DNA of 64,000 bases from Streptomyces calvus (GTDB lineage Bacteria; Actinomycetota; Actinomycetes; Streptomycetales; Streptomycetaceae), in NCBI RefSeq assembly GCF_006782915.1, contig NZ_VCNP01000008.1:1-64000 (forward strand), read 5' to 3'. How positions within the stretch are numbered: the first letter of the stretch is position 1; every line of letters begins with the position of its first letter. The notes below the pieces were generated by a model. The model saw only the letters and a list, made by a program, of their open reading frames with translations, did no database searches and was not told the origin of the DNA. The position numbers were made by a program, and so were the translations under genes. Shown piece after piece: positions 36,522 through 43,917 of this stretch.

Positions 36522-36559
36522 GCGGACCGAGGCTGCCCGTGCGGACCGAGGCTGCCCGT
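36522..36559. repeat. 19-bp tandem duplication in an empty spacer
   Basis: GCGGACCGAGGCTGCCCGT occurs at 36522-36540 and again at 36541-36559. The spacer 36286-36574 contains many related GTGCGGAC and CCGTGCCAC words but no gene or recognisable control site. Confidence 0.75.
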
Positions 36560-36574
36560 GCGGGTCGGGCGGTG

Positions 36575-37114
36575 TCAGGCGCGCAGCCACTCCGTCACGA
36601 CCACGTCCCCGCCGGCGCGCAGGCGCAGCGCGAACGGCCCGGACAGCGGCGTGTCGGCCGTGAAGCGCCCCATGTCGTCGGCGGTGAGCGTGGCGGCCGT
36701 CTGCGGCCCGCCGAGCACCTCGATACGGGCCGACTGGGGCGGGAGCACCTGGCCCAACAGCCCCTGCGGGCCCACCTCGACGTCCAGCGTGACCTCGCCG
36801 GCGCTGAAGGTGAGCATGCGCGGCGCGTCCGTCGCTCCCCTGACCGGGATGCCGTCGACCAGCGAGTCGAAGGTCAGCTCCGCCACGCGGGCGTCGAGGT
36901 CGTGCAGCGCGTAGGCGTCGACGGCGATCTGGAGGAGGGCCGACGGCAGCGGGTCAAGGACACCGGCCGCCTGCCGCAACTCCTCCTCCAGCAGCCCGTC
37001 GTCGAAGTCGGCGCCGTCGAAGTCCGTGTCGCCGAAGTCCGCGCCGTGGTCGCCGGGAGGCCCGTCGAACCCCGTGCCGTCGCCCGTGTCGCCCGTGTCG
37101 TTCATGCCGTTCAC
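36575..37114 (-). CDS. Acidic beta-rich protein, last gene of the protease-sigma operon
   Basis: A 179-residue cytoplasmic protein I do not recognise as a named family. Residues ~1-40 are an Asp/Gly-rich segment with repeated DFDG/DFDD words. Residues ~40-80 form helices (LEEELRQAAGVL and AVDAYALHDLDARVAELTFDS). Residues ~95-179 look like a beta-sandwich (LTFSAGEVTLDVEVGPQ, ARIEVLGGPQTAATLTADD, FALRLRAGGDVVVTEW). The GTG at 37114 overlaps the stop of the sigma gene (GTGA); ATG 37105 is the alternative. Its position suggests an anti-sigma factor or a substrate of the neighbouring proteases (inference). Confidence 0.65.
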   Translation of the reverse strand: MNGMNDTGDTGDGTGFDGPPGDHGADFGDTDFDGADFDDGLLEEELRQAAGVLDPLPSALLQIAVDAYALHDLDARVAELTFDSLVDGIPVRGATDAPRMLTFSAGEVTLDVEVGPQGLLGQVLPPQSARIEVLGGPQTAATLTADDMGRFTADTPLSGPFALRLRAGGDVVVTEWLRA

Positions 37115-37686
37115 ATCGACCCCCGTGCCTCGAGCCGGGCCCGCAGTCGGCGCAGACAGCGCTGGCGCAGCGGCCCGATGCTGCCCACCGCGATGTCGAG
37201 CGCGGCGGACACCTCCTGATAGCTGGGCGGCGGCGAGGCGATCAGCACCCGCAGCAACTGTCGGCACCGCTCGCCCAGTTCCTCGAACTCCTGCCACAGC
37301 CGCCGCACGCGTTCGCTCTGCGCGGCCGCCTCCTCCGCCTCCAGCAGCGACTGCTCCGGCGCGCCGTCCTCACTGACCCGGTCCAGCAACTGCGGATCGT
37401 CCGTCAGCATCAGCCGGCGCGCGTTGCGGTGCACCTTCAGGCACTCGTGGCGCGCGGTGCTGGCAAGCCACGATCCGGTCTTCTCCGGTTCCCGGATCCG
37501 CCCGAGATGCTGGGCGAAGCGGAACCACACCGTCTGGTAGACCTCGTGCGCGTCGGCGTCGGAGAGCCGGTGCGCGCGCACCACGGACCACACCAGGGGG
37601 CCCAGCCCTTCCACGATCGCCTTCCAGGCCGCCGCGTCGCCGTCGACAGCGGACCGGACCAACGCGCCGACTTCACTACGCTCCAC
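37111..37686 (-). CDS. RNA polymerase sigma factor, ECF-like
   Basis: A ~191-residue two-domain sigma-70-type factor. Region 2 covers ~10-85 (AAAWKAIVEGLGPLVWSVVRAHRL, DADAHEVYQTVWFRFAQHL) and region 4 covers ~130-185 (LLRVLIASPPPSYQEVSAALDIAVGSIGPLRQRCLRRLR). GTG 37686 after GAGGGG gives a normal ECF N-terminus. An ATG at 37749 that overlaps the stop of the protease gene (ATGA) would add 21 residues and couple the two. It sits between an intracellular subtilisin and an acidic protein, with a divergent TPR-CHAT gene, so its activity is probably set by proteolysis. Confidence 0.85.
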   Translation of the reverse strand: MERSEVGALVRSAVDGDAAAWKAIVEGLGPLVWSVVRAHRLSDADAHEVYQTVWFRFAQHLGRIREPEKTGSWLASTARHECLKVHRNARRLMLTDDPQLLDRVSEDGAPEQSLLEAEEAAAQSERVRRLWQEFEELGERCRQLLRVLIASPPPSYQEVSAALDIAVGSIGPLRQRCLRRLRARLEARGSM

Positions 37687-37745
37687 GGTCCCACCCCTCG
37701 TGTACGGCACGTCATCGTACGCCGCGGAGGGGCCGATTCCGATCC

Positions 37746-39176
37746 TCATGGCCGGGCCGGGGGGAGCGAGACCCGCACGGGGCGCCACGTGGGCGGAAGG
37801 AGCGCCGGGACGCGCGCCCCGCGCACGTCCGCGTGCTCGGTGGTGGCGTCCATCAGCTGCCGGCGGGCCTTGCGCGGGTCGGTCTGCGCCTGCGCCGTCA
37901 TGTGCGCGGCGATCATGCCGACGGCGACCGGAGTGGCGAACGAGGTGCCGCTCCACTGGGCGAGCCCTTCGAACATCACCTGGTCCGGCTTGGCGGAGCC
38001 GTCGTCCTCGCTCAGCACGCCGGTGTGGCGCGGGTGCCGGCAGGTGCAGGCGTAGCCGAAGCCGTAACGGCAGGTGTCGTAGGTGGAGTGCTGGTACACG
38101 TACGGCACGGGCGTCCCGAAGCCGGTCAGGGCGCTGGTGAGGCGCTCGCCGGGGGCGTACGCCCGCACCCAGGAGCCGTGGTTGCTGAAGCAGGCGCCCT
38201 GCCGGCCGTCCGCGCGCAGCGCGCCGACCGACAGCACGGCGTTCTCGTAGTCGGGCAGTTCGGCGTAGGCGGCGGGCCAGAAGTGCGCGTCGCTGCCGTT
38301 GTTGCCGGCGGCCGCCACCAGCAGCGTGGGCTGCTCGCGCAGCTCCCGCATGAAGGCGTCGACGCCGAGCAGGCCGTCGGTGCGCCCGTTGGAGGTGCCG
38401 GCGGAGAGGCTGATGACGTCCGGCCAGCCGTCCCGTTCGACGGCCTCGAAGAGCTTGTCGCCGAACTCGTACTCCAGGATGGCACCCGCGTCGTTGAGCG
38501 TGTTCCGCACGGTGATGTCGGTGTTGGGGGCCACGGCGGCGACGAGTCCGGCGATGAACGTGCCGTGGCCGCAGTACTGCTTCAGCACGCCGTCCTCGCC
38601 GCACTCCTCCACCTGGGCGTCGCCGCGGGTGTGGGCGAGCAGCGGGTAGGCGGCGTGGTCGTGCATCAGGCCGGTGTCGACGACGAGGACGCTCACGGCG
38701 CTGTCCGGGTCGTGGACGGCCCGGGCCGCCGCCGGGTTGGGCCGGGCGCCGGGCGGTACGGGCACCGGCTCGTCGCCGGGGCAGGCGTTGACGGCGATGG
38801 ACACCACGTGGTTGCGGCTGACCAGCCGGCGTCCGGCGCGGCCCTCGGCCGCCGACAGCGCGCGCAGCGCGCCCGCGACAGCCGGGTCCCCGCTGCCGTC
38901 GCCCTCCGACGGGTCGGCGACCTGGATGCGGGTGATGCCGGAGCGGTTGGTCTCCGGGCCCGCCCGGCGCACCCGGTCCGGGCTGAGCCCGGCGAACGTG
39001 GTGAAGTGCTCGCGCACCGTGTCCTCGACGACGCGGGCCTCCTCCCCGTCGCGGGCGAGGACGACGCCCTTCTCGTAGAGGAACTCGCCCGCTTCGTCGG
39101 GCCCGATCGCCAGGGGCACGTCGGGCATCGACCGCTGGATCTGTGCGAACTGCTCACGGAATCGCTGTGGTGCCAT
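37746..39176 (-). CDS. Intracellular subtilisin-like serine protease (S8)
   Basis: A 476-residue protease with a complete subtilase triad: D167 (VLVVDTGL), H204 (YCGHGTFIAG) and S412 (GTSFATP), plus oxyanion N292 (AAGNNGS). There is no signal peptide; residues 1-155 form an N-terminal region unlike a secreted pro-peptide. Between the oxyanion Asn and the active Ser lies a Cys/His-rich insertion (C369, C377, C379, H381, H384) that could bind a metal. The ATG at 39176 follows GGAGGACATGCC. First gene of an operon with the sigma factor and acidic protein, divergent from the TPR-CHAT gene. Confidence 0.9.
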   Translation of the reverse strand: MAPQRFREQFAQIQRSMPDVPLAIGPDEAGEFLYEKGVVLARDGEEARVVEDTVREHFTTFAGLSPDRVRRAGPETNRSGITRIQVADPSEGDGSGDPAVAGALRALSAAEGRAGRRLVSRNHVVSIAVNACPGDEPVPVPPGARPNPAAARAVHDPDSAVSVLVVDTGLMHDHAAYPLLAHTRGDAQVEECGEDGVLKQYCGHGTFIAGLVAAVAPNTDITVRNTLNDAGAILEYEFGDKLFEAVERDGWPDVISLSAGTSNGRTDGLLGVDAFMRELREQPTLLVAAAGNNGSDAHFWPAAYAELPDYENAVLSVGALRADGRQGACFSNHGSWVRAYAPGERLTSALTGFGTPVPYVYQHSTYDTCRYGFGYACTCRHPRHTGVLSEDDGSAKPDQVMFEGLAQWSGTSFATPVAVGMIAAHMTAQAQTDPRKARRQLMDATTEHADVRGARVPALLPPTWRPVRVSLPPARP

Positions 39177-39256
39177 GGCATGTCCTCCGCTGGGGCGACG
39201 GCGGCCGGGGCCGCACAGGTGTCGCCATACAGAGCCCCGGGACGGTCGTTTGATAC

Positions 39257-39282
39257 AACGTCGCGCCTGTGGGGTGTGGTTG
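39257..39282 (-). promoter_or_regulatory. Possible ECF-type promoter of the protease-sigma operon
   Basis: On the minus strand CAACC (39282-39278), a 17-base spacer and CGTT (39260-39257) resemble the AAC/CGT elements of ECF-dependent promoters. The start codon is ~74 bases downstream. If real, the sigma factor could drive its own operon. Judged by eye only. Confidence 0.3.
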
Positions 39283-39290
39283 CGGACCAC

Positions 39291-39303
39291 TACGATCGTG
39301 GGG
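39291..39303 (+). promoter_or_regulatory. Leaderless -10 element of the TPR-CHAT gene
   Basis: TACGAT (39291-39296) ends six bases before the GTG start at 39303. There is no ribosome site, so transcription may begin at the start codon itself. The -35 region is weak. Confidence 0.45.
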
Positions 39304-41915
39304 TGACAGCGGGAAGCGACACGGTGCTGGAACTGCTGCCGATGGTGTTCGCCGCCCCCGGTGAGGCCCTGGCGAGGGCGGAAGAGGTGCTGGGTGACCG
39401 TCCCCCGGCCCTGCACGCCTCCGTCGCCCATCAGGTGATCGGCATCTGGCAGCGGGACTTCGGGGACATGCGGCTCGCCCTGAGCCATCTGCGGCGGGCC
39501 CGTGCGTGGGCGGCACGCGCGGACTCCGCCGAGCGGGAGGCGGACGTCCTCGCCACGCTCGGGGTCGCGTTGGTGCACGCGGGGCGCACCCGGCAGGGCA
39601 TGGACGCGCTGCGCCGGGGTGTGGAGCGCGGCACGGGGCACACCCGCGCGCGGGTGCTGTTCCGCCGGGCGTACGCGTGGTGGGTGCTGGGCCACCACAA
39701 GGAGGCCCTGGACGACGTACGGCGGGCCATTCCCGTGCTGCGGCAGGCCGAGGACGTGATCTGGACGGCGCGCGCGCTGACCCTGCGGGCCACGGTCCAC
39801 CTGGCGCTGGGCGCGGTGGAGCGGGCGGACGCCGACTTCACGGCGGCGGAGGCGCTGTGGGACACCACCGGCCAGGAGCACGACAAGGCGGACGCCGTGG
39901 AGAGCCGGGGGCTGGCCGCGTTCCGCTCGGGCGACATCCCGGCGGCGCTGCGGCTGCTCGACGAGGCGGAGGAGCGGTACGCCAAGCTCGGCACGCCGAC
40001 GTTCATGCTGAACATCCGCCGCTGCGAGGTGTTGATGGCGGCCGGGCTGCCCGCCGAGGCGCTGGCCGAGGCGGACGCGGCGATCAGGGCCCTGGACGGC
40101 ATCGGCGGGCAGTCCACGCGCAAGGCGGAGCTGCTGCTGGCGGCCGCGCGGGCGGCCCGGCTGGCGGACGATCCGCAGACGGCCATCGCCCGCGCGGCGC
40201 TCGCCGTGCGGCTGTTCGCCGGGCAGCGGCGCGCCTGGTGGGAGACGCACGCGCGGCTGGTGCTGATCGAGGCCCGGCACGCGGCCGGGCGCGGTTCGGG
40301 CCGGCTGGTCGCGGACGCGGCGGCGGTCGCGGAGAAGCTGGTCGCGCTCGGCGCTCCGGCGGCGCCCGAGGCGTCCCTGCTGGCCGGCCGGATCGCGCTG
40401 GACCTCGGCTGGACGGCGGACGCGGAACGGCATCTGGCGGTCGCCGCGCGCAGCAGGCGCGTCGGGCCGCCGCTGGCGCGGATGACCGGCTGGGCGGCGC
40501 AGGCGCTGCGGGCGCGGGCCGCCGGTTCCCCGCGCGGGGTGCTGGAGGCGTGCCGGCGCGGTCTCGACGTCCTGGACGACCACCGGATGACGCTGGGCGC
40601 CTCGGAGCTGCGGGCCCGCGCCACCGCGCAGGGTGCGGAGCTGGCCGCGCTCGCCCAGCGGGCCAGCCTGGCCTCGGGCGGGCCGCGGCGGCTGCTGGTG
40701 TGGAGCGAACGCTGGCGGGCCACCGCGCTGTCCGCCCCGCCGACCCGGCCGCCCGCCGACCCCGCCCTGCTCAGCGGCATGACCGCGTACCGCGAGATCG
40801 CCGCCCGCGCGGAGGAGGCCCGCCAGGAGGGCAAGCCGGTGCCCGCGCTGGAGCGGGAGCAGCGGCGCCTGGAGCGGGAGATCCGCTCCCGGACACTGCA
40901 CATGCGCGGCGCGGCACCCGACGGCGGTGACCGTTTCGACGTGGCCCGGCTGCTGGCGCGGCTGGACGACAGCGGCGGCGGGCAGCTGGTGGCGCTCGCG
41001 GTGCTGGACGGGCGGGTGCAGGTGCTGCTGTGCGGGCAGGGGCGGGTGCGGCGGTTCGAGGCGGGGCCGCTGGCGGCGGCGGAGACCGAGGCCGAGCACG
41101 TGCAGGCGGGACTGCGGCGGCTGGCGCACCCGGGGGCCCAGGCGCGGCTGCCGGTGGTGGAGGCCGCGGGGCGGCGGCTGGAGGAGCTGCTGCTGGGTCC
41201 GGCGGCGGCGCACCTCGGGGACGGTCCGGTGGTGATCGTGCCGCCGGGGCGGCTGCACCGCGTGCCGTGGGCGCTGCTGCCGTCGCTGCGGGAGCGGGTG
41301 CTGAGCGTGTCGCCGTCGGCGAGCAGCTGGCTGCGGGCGCGGGAGACGGCTCCGCCGCCCGGCGGCCGGCAGGTGCTGGTGCGCGGCCCGGGCCTGGCCA
41401 CCGGAGGCGCGGAGGTGCCCGAACTGGCCGACCGTTACGGCGGCGCGACGGTGCTGGAGTACGACGACGCGTCGGTGCCGCGCGTGCTGGCGGAGCTGGA
41501 CGGAGCCGCGCTCGCCCACATCGCCGCGCACGGGGCATTCCGGGCGGACGGTCCGTTGTTCTCGTCGCTGCGGATGGCGGACGGGCCGCTGATCGTGCAC
41601 GACTTCGAACGGCTGGACCGCAGCCCGTACCGGATCATCCTGTCCTGCTGCGACACCGCCCGGTTCGCGACCGTCGGCGCGGACGAACTGCTCGGTCTGG
41701 TCACCGCGTTGCTGCCGCTGGGCACGGCGGGTGTGGTGGCGTGCAGCGCGCCGGTTAACGACGCCGCGGTGGTCCCGCTGATGCTGGCGCTGCACAAGGG
41801 GATCGACGCCGGTCTCTCCCTGGCCGAGTCCCTCCGCGACGCCCGCGCCACCCTCCCGTCGGACGCCCTGCACCGTGCCACGGGCTGGGCCTTCACGGCG
41901 TTCGGCGCGGCCTGA
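39303..41915 (+). CDS. TPR-CHAT (caspase-like) protease
   Basis: An 870-residue cytoplasmic protein. Residues ~1-500 are helical TPR-like repeats (for example FGDMRLALSHLRRARAWAA and HHKEALDDVRRAIPVLRQA). Residues ~600-870 form a CHAT domain. The His/Cys dyad is present: H743 in HIAAHGAF and C783 in ILSCCDTARF, with the usual VIVPPGRLHRVPWALLPS upstream and TAGVVACSAPVND downstream. Known TPR-CHAT proteins are activated proteases in stress or conflict systems. The start is GTG 39303; the long upstream frame is a shadow of the protease gene. Divergent from the S8-sigma-acidic protein operon by 126 bases. Confidence 0.88.
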   Translation: MTAGSDTVLELLPMVFAAPGEALARAEEVLGDRPPALHASVAHQVIGIWQRDFGDMRLALSHLRRARAWAARADSAEREADVLATLGVALVHAGRTRQGMDALRRGVERGTGHTRARVLFRRAYAWWVLGHHKEALDDVRRAIPVLRQAEDVIWTARALTLRATVHLALGAVERADADFTAAEALWDTTGQEHDKADAVESRGLAAFRSGDIPAALRLLDEAEERYAKLGTPTFMLNIRRCEVLMAAGLPAEALAEADAAIRALDGIGGQSTRKAELLLAAARAARLADDPQTAIARAALAVRLFAGQRRAWWETHARLVLIEARHAAGRGSGRLVADAAAVAEKLVALGAPAAPEASLLAGRIALDLGWTADAERHLAVAARSRRVGPPLARMTGWAAQALRARAAGSPRGVLEACRRGLDVLDDHRMTLGASELRARATAQGAELAALAQRASLASGGPRRLLVWSERWRATALSAPPTRPPADPALLSGMTAYREIAARAEEARQEGKPVPALEREQRRLEREIRSRTLHMRGAAPDGGDRFDVARLLARLDDSGGGQLVALAVLDGRVQVLLCGQGRVRRFEAGPLAAAETEAEHVQAGLRRLAHPGAQARLPVVEAAGRRLEELLLGPAAAHLGDGPVVIVPPGRLHRVPWALLPSLRERVLSVSPSASSWLRARETAPPPGGRQVLVRGPGLATGGAEVPELADRYGGATVLEYDDASVPRVLAELDGAALAHIAAHGAFRADGPLFSSLRMADGPLIVHDFERLDRSPYRIILSCCDTARFATVGADELLGLVTALLPLGTAGVVACSAPVNDAAVVPLMLALHKGIDAGLSLAESLRDARATLPSDALHRATGWAFTAFGAA

Positions 41916-41936
41916 TGGCGGTGTGGCGTCGGCCCT

Positions 41937-42005
41937 GACGCCGGTGTTGCGCATGCGCAGACGCCGGTGCTGCTCATGCGCAGACGCCGGTGTTGCGCAT
42001 GTGCG
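41937..42005. repeat. 23-bp tandem repeat, three copies, after the CHAT gene
   Basis: Units at 41937-41959, 41960-41982 and 41983-42005, each starting GACGCCGGTG. The first contains the 12-bp perfect palindrome TGCGCATGCGCA. The array is in the 182-base spacer between the 3' ends of the convergent CHAT and LuxR genes. Confidence 0.85.
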
Positions 42006-42097
42006 CCCGACGGGTGCGCGGTTCCGGTGGGTGGTGTCGGGGTTCCGCGGCGAGGCGGACGCGGGCCGGTGATGGACGCCGGGAGGCGTGGTGCGGG

Positions 42098-43822
42098 TCA
42101 GGCCGGCTGGTGGTCGGGCAGGGTGGTCAGGTGGGGCAGGGCGGTGCGGTCGGTGCCGAGGCGGGTGTAGGCGCCGTGCAGGTGGTTGCCGACGGTGCGG
42201 ACGGACAGGGTGAGGCGTTCCGCGATCTGACGGTTGCTGAGTCCGGCCGCCGCGAGGGTGACGATCTGCCGCTGGCGTGCGGTGAGTTCGCCCATGACCA
42301 GCCCCGCGAGCGCCGGTGTACGGGCGCCCTGGCAGCGGCGGGCGAGCGCGACGGCGCGGGTGCGGGCGGTGCGGGCGGCGTGCGGTTCCCGATGGACCGG
42401 TACGGCCTGGGCGTGCGCTTCGGCGGCGAACAGCAGGAACCCGCGCCGCCGCAGCTCCTCGGCCACCCGGTCCAGGGCGGGCCCGTCGGCGCGGGCGGCC
42501 GCGTCGGCGTGGTCGGCGAAGACGCCGGTGAGCCGGCCGGCGGCCCGTTCGGGCGTGCCGAGGCGTACCGCGTCGTAGGCGTCGCCGCCCGCCTCGGGAG
42601 TCCCGTCGGCGCGGCCGAGTTCCGTGCGGCAGGACGGGTCGGCGGGCGCGGTGCGCAGGCCCTCGCGGGCCCAGGCGGCCGACTCCCGCAGTTCGCCGCG
42701 CAGGCGCGCGTACCGGGCGCGCAGGGCGGCGTACCCGGCCGGGACCGGCGCCCCTTCCGCCACCAGCCAGTCCCCCACGGGTGCCGGCACCTCCGTCACG
42801 TCGGCCCGTTCGATGCGGCGGGTCAGCTCCGCCGCCTCGGCGTCCAGTTCGGCGGCGCACGCGGCCGGCGGGCGGGCGAGCCGGCGGGCGCGCAGCCGTC
42901 CGGCGGCGGCCCGCAGCACCGGGCCGTGCAGGGGGTGGGCCAGGCGGACGCCGCCGTGGTCGTCGACGTGGACCAGTGAGTCGCCCTCCAGGCGTTCCAG
43001 CGCGGTGAGGTCGAGGTCGTCCGGGTCGAGCGGCAGGGGTTCGGCGAAGGCCAGGCGGTCGAGGGTGTCCCGCTCCTCGGGTCCGGTGCGGTCCAGGACG
43101 TCCGCGGTGCGTTCGCGCACCGCCGCCGTCAGCGGCACCGGGCCCCGCCAGGTCCAGGTGCCCGGCGCATGGGCGGGCCGCCCGTCGACGCGGACGGCGT
43201 CCAGGAGTTCCCGCAGCAGCCGCAGGTCCCCGTCGCACAGGCGGTGCAGCCGGTTCGCGGTGAGCGGTTCGGGGGTGTCGTCCGGGCCGGCGGACAGCAG
43301 CCGCACGGTGTCCTCCCGGGGCAGCGGCGGCAGGGCCAGCCGGGGCAGGAGTTCACCCGTCCACAGCCGGGAGACGGCCGGCGGGACGGGCTCGCCGTCG
43401 GTGACGACGACCAGCAGCCGGGTGCGTCCGTGCACGGCGAGCTGGTGGACCAGGGCGGCGGAGGAGTCGTCGAGCAGATGGGCGTCGTCGACCAGCAGCG
43501 TCCGCACACCGGCGAGCCGGCCGAGCGCCTGGTGGAGCGTGCCGGGTCCGGGCAGCAGGTGGGCGAAGGCGGCGAACGGGAGGTGCCGGGTGCGCGGTGT
43601 TCCGGTGACCCGGGCGCAGTCGGTGCCGCGGACGGCCTCGGTGACCAGCCGGGTCTTGCCCCGGCCGGCCGGCCCGGTCACCACCAGGCCGCGCCGGGCG
43701 CCGCTCAACGAGTGGCGGACCAGGTCGAGTTCGTTCTCCCGGCCGGTGAACGGCCAGGGCGACCGCAGGGGCGTCGCGTGCTTCTCGTACGGCTCGGTGG
43801 CATCCCGTCGCAATGTCGTCAC
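42098..43822 (-). CDS. LuxR-type regulator with N-terminal ATPase (LAL-like)
   Basis: A 574-residue regulator. N-terminal AAA/STAND-type ATPase with Walker A GPAGRGKT (residues 50-57) and a Walker B-like LLVDDAHLLDD. The helical middle part is shorter than in typical ~900-residue LAL proteins. The C-terminal LuxR HTH is LTARQRQIVTLAAAGLSNRQIAERLTLSVRTVGNHL. The start is GTG 43822, with no clear ribosome site. Convergent with TPR-CHAT and divergent from a metalloprotease-like gene (95 bases), which it may control. Confidence 0.88.
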   Translation of the reverse strand: MTTLRRDATEPYEKHATPLRSPWPFTGRENELDLVRHSLSGARRGLVVTGPAGRGKTRLVTEAVRGTDCARVTGTPRTRHLPFAAFAHLLPGPGTLHQALGRLAGVRTLLVDDAHLLDDSSAALVHQLAVHGRTRLLVVVTDGEPVPPAVSRLWTGELLPRLALPPLPREDTVRLLSAGPDDTPEPLTANRLHRLCDGDLRLLRELLDAVRVDGRPAHAPGTWTWRGPVPLTAAVRERTADVLDRTGPEERDTLDRLAFAEPLPLDPDDLDLTALERLEGDSLVHVDDHGGVRLAHPLHGPVLRAAAGRLRARRLARPPAACAAELDAEAAELTRRIERADVTEVPAPVGDWLVAEGAPVPAGYAALRARYARLRGELRESAAWAREGLRTAPADPSCRTELGRADGTPEAGGDAYDAVRLGTPERAAGRLTGVFADHADAAARADGPALDRVAEELRRRGFLLFAAEAHAQAVPVHREPHAARTARTRAVALARRCQGARTPALAGLVMGELTARQRQIVTLAAAGLSNRQIAERLTLSVRTVGNHLHGAYTRLGTDRTALPHLTTLPDHQPA

Positions 43823-43917
43823 GACAACAGGAGCAGGGCTACTCAGACTTGATACAGGGCCGCTTGAGCAGACCCCGACTCAGGCGGCCGTGCCGTCGGC
43901 ACGGCAGGCTGTGGTGC

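Noticed and set aside
41937..42005. Possible CRISPR array
   Set aside because: Three contiguous 23-bp units without spacers; no cas genes, so the analogy of the CHAT module with Craspase does not extend to a CRISPR locus here.
39177..43238. Minus-strand open frame opposite the CHAT gene (upstream extension of the S8 protease)
   Set aside because: The S8 gene has a strong ribosome site at ATG 39176. The rest is low-complexity Arg/Pro/Gly sequence opposite the well-conserved TPR-CHAT gene.
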